Shown piece by piece: positions 1 through 4,807 of a stretch of DNA of 8,262 nt. The position numbers and the translations under genes are program-made. The notes beneath the pieces are model-generated. The model had not been told where the DNA came from, searched no databases, and saw nothing but the letters and a program-made list of their open reading frames with translations. The stretch comes from Sulfurimonas sp. GTDB taxonomy: Bacteria > Campylobacterota > Campylobacteria > Campylobacterales > Sulfurimonadaceae. The stretch spans positions 1-8,262 of the forward strand of contig JAGGWE010000046.1 in the NCBI GenBank assembly GCA_021157665.1, written 5' to 3'. Within the stretch, counting starts at the first letter, position 1; each line of letters begins with the position of its first letter.

Positions 1-295
1 AATCACTTATGGAGGCTTGAAGCGTCTCAAGTTTTTTACTTTGAACTTTTGCATAAAGGATATTATTGTGTTCAAAATATCCAAGAGATTTTATGGATAA
101 AGGTTCAACCTTCTCAACTACTGCCGGTAATTTTTCTAAGAGTTCATCGATACTATAATTGTCACCAAAGTAGCAAATAGTTATATGTAGATTTTCCTTA
201 GCCACCCAACGACCATTTATAACTCCTCGAAAGCCTGTTTGTAGTTTGTGATAGTCATGTAGTTGGGCTTTTAGAGCCAAAAATAGACGATTCAT
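1..295 (-). CDS. thpR: RNA 2',3'-cyclic phosphodiesterase (2H/LigT family), 5' part only
   Basis: The reading frame opens at the ATG at 295-293 and stays open for 98 codons to the window edge, so the C-terminal half is missing. The protein begins MNRLFLALK, the usual first strand of the 2H phosphoesterase fold. It carries the first of the two family HxTx signatures at residues 38-41 (HITI), followed by CYFG, which matches the HxTxxFxG pattern of the LigT/ThpR group. The second HxTx motif would lie beyond the edge and cannot be checked. Family members hydrolyse 2',3'-cyclic phosphate ends of RNA to 2'-phosphates, in the cytoplasm; some can ligate tRNA halves in vitro. No good ribosome binding site precedes the ATG, but a TATACT box lies 8 bases upstream, suggesting a leaderless transcript. 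The family call is firm; the exact substrate in the cell is unknown. Confidence 0.85.
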   Translation of the reverse strand, partial: MNRLFLALKAQLHDYHKLQTGFRGVINGRWVAKENLHITICYFGDNYSIDELLEKLPAVVEKVEPLSIKSLGYFEHNNILYAKVQSKKLETLQASISD

Positions 296-303
296 AATGC
301 TCA

Positions 304-309
304 AGTATA
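304..309 (-). promoter_or_regulatory. -10 box (TATACT) for the cyclic phosphodiesterase gene
   Basis: On the minus strand TATACT is preceded by GTGT and a long A/T-rich tract that includes an A6 run. A start of transcription 6-7 bases downstream would fall at about 297-298, within about three bases of the ATG at 295. The mRNA would then have almost no leader. This is motif matching only. Confidence 0.45.
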
Positions 310-365
310 ACACTAGAGTACTTTTAAAACTCTTTTTTAAGTTAGTTTGATATAGAATTGATTTT

Positions 366-539
366 ATGATAGACAATGTAGTAATACTATTGCTGGGGTG
401 TGGAGTAGGTGGACTAAAGAAAGAGAAAGTGTTTTTAATGATAAAAAGTATGTTCAAAAAATTAAAGGTAGATTTAGATGTTGTGATATATTTTCATAAT
501 AAAAAAGATTATTATGAATTTGTATCTAAGGAGTTATAA
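366..539 (+). CDS. doubtful small ORF, 57 aa, unknown
   Basis: ATG at 366, stop TAA at 537-539. The product would start MIDNVVILLLGCGVGGLKK, with a short hydrophobic N-terminal stretch containing two glycine pairs, then a basic helix-like segment (residues 24-34), a strand-like DVVIYF, and an acidic/aromatic tail. I do not recognise it. In favour: it fills most of an otherwise empty 346-base stretch, and its codon choice resembles that of the neighbours. Against: no Shine-Dalgarno sequence precedes the ATG (the upstream bases are TAGAATTGATTTT), no clear promoter was found, and ORFs of this size are common by chance in AT-rich DNA. It could be a real small gene, a decayed remnant, or nothing. 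Confidence 0.3.
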   Translation: MIDNVVILLLGCGVGGLKKEKVFLMIKSMFKKLKVDLDVVIYFHNKKDYYEFVSKEL

Positions 540-607
540 AACCTATTAGTTTGATACTCTTGGTGCAGTTTAGGAACATTTTATAGTTTTATTAAGCTAT
601 ATTAAAC

Positions 608-613
608 TATGAT
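608..613 (+). promoter_or_regulatory. candidate -10 box (TATGAT) for the lysine-rich small gene
   Basis: TATGAT lies 28 bases before the ATG at 642 in a T/A-rich run, giving a predicted leader of about 20 bases that would include the AAGGA ribosome binding site. No recognisable -35 is present. The rest of 540-641 holds nothing else I can name. Confidence 0.35.
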
Positions 614-641
614 TAAATATATTTAAAATAAAGGATAGAAG

Positions 642-788
642 ATGATTGATAAAAAAGAGATTAGAAAAATCGTAAGAAAAGAGTTAAAGGCTATGCTTAA
701 AAAAGAGCTAAAACAAGATATCAAAAAAAATATTAAGTCTTATAAGAAAAAAGATAAATCAGAGAGAATTTCTAAGAAAAAGAAATAG
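642..788 (+). CDS. very small, extremely lysine-rich protein (48 aa), function unknown
   Basis: ATG at 642, stop TAG at 786-788. A good ribosome binding site, AAGGA at 631-635, sits six bases before the start, which supports real translation. The product begins MIDKKEIRKIVRKELK; 19 of 48 residues are lysine and three are arginine against seven acidic residues, so the net charge is strongly positive. Residues 4-32 show an i/i+3/i+4 pattern of isoleucine, leucine and valine (I7, I10, V11, L15, M18, L19, L23, I27, I31) that fits one amphipathic helix. The C-terminal 16 residues are almost only charged and polar and probably disordered. There is no signal peptide, membrane segment or cysteine. 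I do not recognise the family; such composition would suit a nucleic-acid- or ribosome-associated peptide, but that is inference. The gene converges on dnaJ and shares the palindrome at 836-857 as a likely stop signal. Confidence 0.6.
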   Translation: MIDKKEIRKIVRKELKAMLKKELKQDIKKNIKSYKKKDKSERISKKKK

Positions 789-835
789 TTAAAATTAGTA
801 GTAAAAAAGAGAAGCTTAACATTCTGTGATATTAG

Positions 836-857
836 GGTTGGTTTATTTAAACCAACC
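836..857. terminator. perfect 10-bp inverted repeat over the dnaJ stop codon, possible bidirectional terminator
   Basis: GGTTGGTTTA at 836-845 and TAAACCAACC at 848-857 are exact reverse complements separated by two bases; the folded loop would in practice be larger. The repeat lies between the convergent lysine-rich small gene and dnaJ. It includes the last codons (G-W-F-K) and the stop of dnaJ. In the plus direction it is followed by TTTC only, and in the minus direction by CTAATATC, so the U-tract expected of a strong intrinsic terminator is weak or absent. It could instead protect the mRNA 3' ends. Confidence 0.5.
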
Positions 858-1976
858 TTTCATTGTATCAATTGCAGAGTCTAGTACACCCTCATGAGGT
901 TTAGATTCAGCAATACCAAAAGAGTCTTGTAGTTTTTCAAGTAACTCTTTTTGTTCGTTGTTTAGTTTTTTAGGATAAGTTATATTTACTTGAGCAATTA
1001 AATTGCCTTTTCCATGACCATGAACATCAGCGATACCTTCACCTCTAAAAGTGAAATGTTGTTTGTCTTTTGTTCCAATATCAAGTTTTAATTCTAGTTC
1101 ACCAGTAAGTGAAGGTATGGTAACACTATCTCCAGCTACAGCTTGTGTAAAGAAAACAGGGATAGCGATATAAACATCATTTCCATCTCTTTGGAAATGT
1201 TGATCAGCTTTAACTCTAAAAGTAACATATAAGTCACCACGAGAACCTTTTTTACCAATATTTCCTTTTCCTGAAACTCTAAGGCGATTATCAGAATCGA
1301 TTCCAGCAGGAATTTTTATGCTTACCGTTTCTTTTACCTCTTCATAACCCTTACCTTTACAGCTTTTACATGACTCAGCTGGAGCACTTCCAAGACCATT
1401 ACAAGCAGGACAAGTTTGAGAAAAAGTCATAAAACCTTGTTTTACATAAACTTGACCTTGACCTTTACACTGTTTACAAGTTGAAAGTTTAGCATCCTTA
1501 GCACCAGTACCTTTACAATCTTTACAAGCTTTTTTGTATCTGAACTCAACATCTTTTTCACATCCAAAAATAGCTTCTTGAAAAGAGATAGTCATATCTA
1601 CATTCATATCAAGTGGATATTTATCCATATCTGCTGGGTTTTGACGGCGACGACTTCCACCACCTCCACTAAATCCACTGAACATATCTTCAAACATAGA
1701 GCCTAAGTCTTCAAAACCACCAGAAGATTGACGACCTCCGCCACCCATCCCTTGTAGCCCCTCTTTACCATATCTATCATAAATACTTTTTTGTTTATCA
1801 TCACTTAGACATTGGTAAGCTTCATTACAAAGTTTAAACTTGTGTTCTGCATCAGCATCACCAGCATTTTTATCAGGATGATATTTTTTTGCCATTGCTC
1901 TGTAGGCTTTTTTTATAGTTGTTTTGTCTGCACTTTGTGAGACTTCTAAAATTTCATAATAGCTTAAATCTTCCAT
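843..1976 (-). CDS. dnaJ: chaperone protein DnaJ (Hsp40)
   Basis: Complete 377-residue DnaJ, the co-chaperone that delivers unfolded proteins to DnaK and stimulates its ATPase in the cytoplasm. The order is canonical. A J-domain spans about 4-70 with the DnaK-contacting HPD at 33-35. A Gly/Phe-rich linker runs about 71-108. The cysteine-rich zinc region has four CxxCxGxG repeats at 151-158, 167-174, 189-196 and 203-210, with all eight cysteines present. The C-terminal substrate-binding beta domains run from about 213 to 335, followed by a dimerisation tail. Length matches the family. The ATG at 1976-1974 gives the expected N-terminus (MEDLSYYEIL); an AGGA lies 12 bases upstream, a rather long spacing. 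A TATAAT box sits at 2011-2006. No CIRCE or HspR-type inverted repeat is visible in the short upstream region, so heat control is not evident here. Neither dnaK nor grpE is adjacent. Confidence 0.97.
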   Translation of the reverse strand: MEDLSYYEILEVSQSADKTTIKKAYRAMAKKYHPDKNAGDADAEHKFKLCNEAYQCLSDDKQKSIYDRYGKEGLQGMGGGGRQSSGGFEDLGSMFEDMFSGFSGGGGSRRRQNPADMDKYPLDMNVDMTISFQEAIFGCEKDVEFRYKKACKDCKGTGAKDAKLSTCKQCKGQGQVYVKQGFMTFSQTCPACNGLGSAPAESCKSCKGKGYEEVKETVSIKIPAGIDSDNRLRVSGKGNIGKKGSRGDLYVTFRVKADQHFQRDGNDVYIAIPVFFTQAVAGDSVTIPSLTGELELKLDIGTKDKQHFTFRGEGIADVHGHGKGNLIAQVNITYPKKLNNEQKELLEKLQDSFGIAESKPHEGVLDSAIDTMKGWFK

Positions 1977-2005
1977 TATTTAATATTTTCCTAAATTTTT
2001 TTGAA

Positions 2006-2011
2006 ATTATA
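2006..2011 (-). promoter_or_regulatory. -10 box (TATAAT) of dnaJ
   Basis: A perfect TATAAT read on the minus strand, preceded by GG and an A/T-rich tract. Predicted transcription start is near 1999, giving a leader of about 23 bases that contains the AGGA element at 1992-1989. It faces away from the mltA box 25 bases further on, so the two promoters are divergent and closely packed. Confidence 0.6.
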
Positions 2012-2035
2012 CCTTTTTTATAGTTTATTTTTATG

Positions 2036-2041
2036 TATAAT
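2036..2041 (+). promoter_or_regulatory. -10 box (TATAAT) of the mltA-recR operon
   Basis: A perfect TATAAT directly preceded by TG and by a periodic T-rich tract (2012-2032), the style typical of Campylobacterota housekeeping promoters that lack a -35. Transcription would start near 2047-2049, on or next to the mltA ATG at 2049, which predicts a leaderless message. Its position excludes the TTG at 2001 as a start codon, because that codon would be upstream of the transcript. Confidence 0.6.
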
Positions 2042-2048
2042 TATATTT

Positions 2049-3137
2049 ATGAAATTAACTATATTTATAACTATTACTATTTTACTGTTTTTAGGTTGTT
2101 CAAAAGAGCCACAAGTACCTAAAACTCATTTTGTTGAGAGTGGTTTTGATGAGTTGCCAAATTGGGATAAAGAGAATTATGATGAGGCACTTAGCAATTT
2201 TTTAAATAGCTGTAAGAGTAAAAAAACAAAAAAGATTTATAAAGAAATATGTAAAAAAGCAGAAAATACAAAAGATGCGAAATTATTTATTCAGCAAGAG
2301 TTTTCACCATATAAAATATATACAAAAAATTTAAAAGGGGAGGGGCTTTTAACTGGTTATTATGAACCAGAATTGCAAGGTTCTCTTAAAAAAACAGAAA
2401 TATTTAAATACCCTATATATGAAACTCCAGAAGATTTAATAATTGTAGATTTAAGCTCAATCTATCCAGATCTTAAACATTATAGACTTAGAGGTAAACT
2501 AAAGGGTAATAAACTTATCCCCTATGATACAAGAAAAGAGAGTGCTTCAAAGCATATCCCAGCTAAGATAATCTGTTTTACAGATTCTAAAATTAATCTA
2601 TTTTTTTTAGAGATTCAAGGTTCGGGAAGAGTTACTCTTAGAGATGGAAAAACAATCTTTATAGGTTATGGTAATCAAAATGGGCATAAATACAGAGCGA
2701 TTGGAAAATATCTTGTAAAAATTGGTGCTTTAGAATTAGAAGAGGTTTCTCTTCAAACTATCCGAGCTTGGTTAGATAGAAATCCTTTGAGAGTGAATGA
2801 GGTTTTAAACTATAATAAATCGGTAGTATATTTTAAACAAAGAAAAAAATCAGCTTCTGGTTCTCTTGGACTTTGCTTAACTCCTATGCGTTCAATTGCA
2901 GTTGATAGACGCTATATTCCACTTGGAAGTATGTTGTATTTAAATGCTGATATAAAAGGTGAAAATGTTAGTAAAATAGTGTTGGCTCAAGATACTGGTG
3001 GGGCGATTAAGGGTGCAGTTAGGGCTGATATGTTTTTAGGTTATGGAAAAGATGCTATGAATATAGCAGGTGAGTTAAAATCCCCACTAAAACTTTGGAT
3101 ATTGCTTCCAAAAAAGAAAGAAGAATCTAAGATATGA
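2049..3137 (+). CDS. mltA: membrane-bound lytic murein transglycosylase A (lipoprotein)
   Basis: A 362-residue MltA-family enzyme that cleaves the MurNAc-GlcNAc bond of peptidoglycan with formation of a 1,6-anhydro product, in the periplasm at the outer membrane. The chosen ATG gives a clean lipoprotein signal: a hydrophobic stretch at residues 4-16 ending FLGC with Cys17 as the lipidation site (the -3 residue is Phe rather than the usual Leu) and Ser18 after it, compatible with outer-membrane sorting. The MltA domain follows, with GYYEPELQGS at 103-112 and the IQGSGRVTLRDG-IFIGYG segment at 189-207. The C-terminal 3D (double-psi barrel) domain has LTPMRSIAVDRRYIPLG at 277-293 and AQDTGGAIKGAVRADMF at 313-329, with Asp315 and Asp327. 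The E. coli catalytic aspartate lies in this domain; I did not align it residue by residue. An earlier in-frame TTG at 2001 would add 16 hydrophobic residues but lies upstream of the promoter. No ribosome binding site precedes the ATG. The stop overlaps the recR start (ATGA). Confidence 0.93.
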   Translation: MKLTIFITITILLFLGCSKEPQVPKTHFVESGFDELPNWDKENYDEALSNFLNSCKSKKTKKIYKEICKKAENTKDAKLFIQQEFSPYKIYTKNLKGEGLLTGYYEPELQGSLKKTEIFKYPIYETPEDLIIVDLSSIYPDLKHYRLRGKLKGNKLIPYDTRKESASKHIPAKIICFTDSKINLFFLEIQGSGRVTLRDGKTIFIGYGNQNGHKYRAIGKYLVKIGALELEEVSLQTIRAWLDRNPLRVNEVLNYNKSVVYFKQRKKSASGSLGLCLTPMRSIAVDRRYIPLGSMLYLNADIKGENVSKIVLAQDTGGAIKGAVRADMFLGYGKDAMNIAGELKSPLKLWILLPKKKEESKI

Positions 3138-3703
3138 ATAACTCTTTAGATAAATTTAATCGTCTTGTAGATGCCCTTCAAGAGTTGCCAACTATTGGTA
3201 AAAAATCAGCTACTCGCTTGGCTTATTTTATGGTTATGAATGATAGTTTTGTAGGAATGAAAATCTCAAATGCGATTGAAGATGCCCTTGGAACCTTAAA
3301 AAAATGTAGTTGTTGTGGTGGAATGAGTGAAGATGAACTCTGTTTTATTTGTACAGATGAGAGACGAGATGACACACTTCTTTGTATAGTTGAAAATGCA
3401 AAAGATATACTGCTTTTAGAAGAAAATGGTTTGTTTGATGGGAAGTATTTTGTTTTAGATGCATTAGATGAATATACTATATCTCAGTTATTAGAAATTG
3501 TTAATAGTGGTATTAGTGAAATAGTTTTTGCAATCACTCCATCAATCGCAAATGATGCTGTAATTTTATACATAGAGGATAAACTTAGTGATTTTGATAT
3601 AAGTTTTTCAAAAATTGCACAGGGTGTTCCAACTGGTGTTAGTTTAGAAAATATTGATTTGCTCTCATTAACAAGAGCATTAGAAGATAGAGTTAGAATT
3701 TAA
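3134..3703 (+). CDS. recR: recombination protein RecR
   Basis: A 189-residue RecR, which with RecO (and RecF) helps load RecA on SSB-coated DNA during gap repair. All family parts are visible in order: an N-terminal helix-hairpin-helix (about 14-35, LPTIGKKSATRLA); a four-cysteine zinc finger with Cys58-x2-Cys61 and Cys70-x2-Cys73 (an extra Cys60 lies inside the first pair); and a Toprim domain from about 80, with the expected VENAKDILLLEENGLFDGKYFVL segment. The C-terminal segment is GVPTG-SLENIDLLSLTRALEDR. Length is at the short end of normal. The Walker-B-like stretch reads ITPSIANDAV, where many homologues have a TNPTVEGEAT-type sequence, a mild divergence. The ATG overlaps the mltA stop by four bases and has no clear ribosome binding site, so translation is probably coupled. 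Confidence 0.96.
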   Translation: MNNSLDKFNRLVDALQELPTIGKKSATRLAYFMVMNDSFVGMKISNAIEDALGTLKKCSCCGGMSEDELCFICTDERRDDTLLCIVENAKDILLLEENGLFDGKYFVLDALDEYTISQLLEIVNSGISEIVFAITPSIANDAVILYIEDKLSDFDISFSKIAQGVPTGVSLENIDLLSLTRALEDRVRI

Positions 3704-3705
3704 AT

Positions 3706-3738
3706 AAGGAGTTATTTATGACTAAGGACTTAATATAG
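3706..3738 (+). promoter_or_regulatory. strong ribosome binding site with a six-codon leader ORF
   Basis: AAGGAG at 3706-3711 is followed at ideal spacing (six bases) by ATG at 3718, but that frame reads only MTKDLI before TAG at 3736-3738. The next gene starts at ATG 3741 in another frame, two bases after this stop. Either ribosomes terminate and restart, or one base has been lost: adding a single A after position 3732 would join the frames as MTKDLNIDMQMVVDSL. Confidence 0.55.
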
Positions 3739-3740
3739 AT

Positions 3741-4061
3741 ATGCAAATGGTAGTTGATTCTCTTCGTTCAAAAGGGAAAATTTATAAAAAAATGCAAGAG
3801 ATAACTCCAAAAGAGTTAGGGATTAGAAATAAGATACGAATCTATAAAGCAACTGATATTGGTGGCTATTTTTGGGCAATATTTGCTGTTAGTCAAAAGA
3901 GTAGGTTATTGATGAAAGATGTACATAAATTTCAAGAGATTTATGGGAAACTGACTGTTTTATGTGACCATAATTTTAAACATAAAGTTATTTTTATAGA
4001 TGCACCATTATGTTCAAAAGCTAAAGAAGCATTTAAACAATCTGGATGGAAAATTCAGTAA
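3741..4061 (+). CDS. conserved-looking protein of unknown function (106 aa), between recR and coaX
   Basis: The product starts MQMVVDSLRSKGKIYKKMQE, is basic, and has no signal peptide or membrane span. Visible elements are an N-terminal amphipathic helix (about 3-20); TPKELGIRNKIRIYKATD (22-39); a strand-rich core with GGYFWAIFAVSQKSR (41-55), whose Tyr-Phe-Trp patch could be a binding surface; then KVIFIDAPLCSKAKEAFKQSGWKI (82-105), a strand-turn-helix ending in a small Gly-Trp strand. The overall pattern is alpha/beta. I cannot name the family. Genuine coding is supported by its place in a compact operon: 37 bases after recR, and its stop codon shares a base with the coaX start (TAATG). 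Its own start is uncertain. ATG 3741 has an AAGGA 12 bases upstream, ATG 3747 is also in frame, and the best ribosome binding site serves an ATG at 3718 in another frame. A role in DNA repair or CoA synthesis would be guesswork from position alone. Confidence 0.75.
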   Translation: MQMVVDSLRSKGKIYKKMQEITPKELGIRNKIRIYKATDIGGYFWAIFAVSQKSRLLMKDVHKFQEIYGKLTVLCDHNFKHKVIFIDAPLCSKAKEAFKQSGWKIQ

Positions 4062-4681
4062 TGATTCTTTGTGATGTCGGTAATACCTCTTATCATTTTC
4101 TTGATGGAGATAGAGATTATAAACAGAGTGTAAAAACCTTTAATCCACATGCCATAACCCAGAGGGTTTATTATATTTGTGTAAACCCACATGCCAAGAA
4201 GATTTTAGATAATTTAGCAAACTGGATAGATTTATCTCGGCATGTGGATATGAGTTCCTACTACGATACAATGGGAATAGATAGAATTGTGGCATGTGAA
4301 GCTATAAGTGAGGGTGTGATTGTTGATGCTGGAAGTGCTATAACTGTTGATGTAGTTGAAAATGGTGTTTTTCAAGGTGGGTTTATCTATCCTGGAACTA
4401 AGGCTATGAGTCAAATATACAAAACTATCTCATCTGCTTTAAATTATCAATTTAATTATGATTTAGATTTAAGTAAATTACCAAAAAATTCTCAAGATGC
4501 TATAAGTTATGGCTATCTTAAAATACTTTATAGTGAAGTTGTCTCACATGCCAAAGATATATACTTAACAGGTGGAGATGCTAATAAATTAAATGCAATA
4601 TTTCCAAATGCCAGGATTGATGAAACTCTTATTTTTAAGGGGATGAGAAAGATAATAGATAAAATAGGTACTTACAGTTAA
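4061..4681 (+). CDS. coaX: type III pantothenate kinase
   Basis: A 206-residue CoaX, which phosphorylates pantothenate with ATP as the first step of coenzyme A synthesis in the cytoplasm. Type III enzymes belong to the ASKHA fold, depend on a monovalent cation, and are not inhibited by CoA. Motifs in order: ILCDVGNTS at 2-10 (phosphate loop, Asp5 and Asn8); YDTMGIDR at 68-75, pantothenate-site region, with Asp74; VIVDAGSAITVD at 86-97, with Asp89 and Asp97 (Ser where DAGTA is common); GGFIYPG at 106-112; and LTGGDA at 169-174. The short length matches Campylobacterota forms. I chose ATG 4061 because the protein then begins MILCDVGNT as in the family. An in-frame ATG at 4046 would add only MENSV and lies deep in the preceding gene. 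The stop of that gene overlaps this start (TAATG), so translation is probably coupled. The 5' third carries unusual repeats, listed separately. Confidence 0.94.
   Translation: MILCDVGNTSYHFLDGDRDYKQSVKTFNPHAITQRVYYICVNPHAKKILDNLANWIDLSRHVDMSSYYDTMGIDRIVACEAISEGVIVDAGSAITVDVVENGVFQGGFIYPGTKAMSQIYKTISSALNYQFNYDLDLSKLPKNSQDAISYGYLKILYSEVVSHAKDIYLTGGDANKLNAIFPNARIDETLIFKGMRKIIDKIGTYS
4143..4249 (+). repeat. nested inverted and direct repeats inside coaX
   Basis: ATCCACATGCC (4143-4153) is an exact reverse complement of GGCATGTGGAT (4239-4249). A second copy of CCACATGCC (4187-4195) can pair with the same partner. Between them, GGGTTTA (4164-4170) can pair with TAAACCC (4182-4188) or, through GGGTT (4164-4168), with AACCC (4156-4160). 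The direct repeat is also seen in protein as NPHA at residues 28-31 and 42-45. Pairings are read by eye; no folding energy was computed. Confidence 0.6.
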
Positions 4682-4687
4682 TAGCCC

Positions 4688-4721
4688 AAAATTTAAATCT
4701 AAAGTGTAATTTTTAAATTTT
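4688..4721 (+). terminator. weak AT-only stem-loop after coaX
   Basis: AAAATTTAAA (4688-4697) and TTTAAATTTT (4712-4721) are exact reverse complements around a 14-base loop, starting seven bases after the coaX stop. The stem has no G-C pair and no T-run follows, so it is a poor intrinsic terminator. It is the only candidate end for the mltA-coaX operon. Confidence 0.3.
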
Positions 4722-4749
4722 GATAGCTATTTCACTATAAAAGTTAATA

Positions 4750-4755
4750 TATAAT
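4750..4755 (+). promoter_or_regulatory. candidate -10 box (TATAAT) for the GGDEF-EAL gene
   Basis: A perfect TATAAT in the 126 bases between coaX and the next gene, giving a predicted leader of about 45 bases. A second, weaker box (TATATT, 4788-4793) would put the transcript start almost on the ribosome binding site and is less likely. No -35 is clear. Confidence 0.4.
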
Positions 4756-4797
4756 TTATTTAAACTTTGTTACCATAGTGTAAACTTATATTTTTTC

Positions 4798-4802
4798 GGG
4801 GA
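4798..4802 (+). promoter_or_regulatory. ribosome binding site that decides the GGDEF-EAL start
   Basis: GGGGA at 4798-4802 is five bases before ATG 4808, but overlaps the in-frame ATG at 4802. The second ATG is therefore the better start; the difference is two residues. Confidence 0.55.
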
Positions 4803-4807
4803 TGTTG

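Noticed and set aside
583..610. ATAGTTT/AAACTAT inverted repeat before the lysine-rich gene
   Set aside because: Only seven AT-rich pairs around a 14-base loop; expected often by chance at this composition.
2001..2048. TTG start that would lengthen mltA by 16 residues
   Set aside because: It lies upstream of the TATAAT box of the gene, has no ribosome binding site, and gives a doubled hydrophobic leader; ATG 2049 gives a normal lipoprotein signal.
1977..2048. CIRCE or HspR-type heat-shock operator before dnaJ
   Set aside because: No TTAGCACTC-N9-GAGTGCTAA or CTTGAGT-N7-ACTCAAG type element is present in the divergent region.
2601..2608. T8 tract in mltA (and another T8 at 5446-5453 in the GGDEF-EAL gene) as phase-variation sites
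   Set aside because: Runs of eight T are common in DNA this AT-rich, and both lie in intact frames. Phase-variable tracts in this phylum are usually longer and G/C.
4046..4060. Upstream ATG for coaX
   Set aside because: It would add MENSV before the invariant N-terminal strand and overlap the previous gene by 16 bases; family members begin at the ILCDVGN strand.
4232..4414. Minus-strand ORF of 60 codons
   Set aside because: It lies wholly inside coaX, whose frame carries clear family motifs; no ribosome binding site or recognisable product. A shadow frame.
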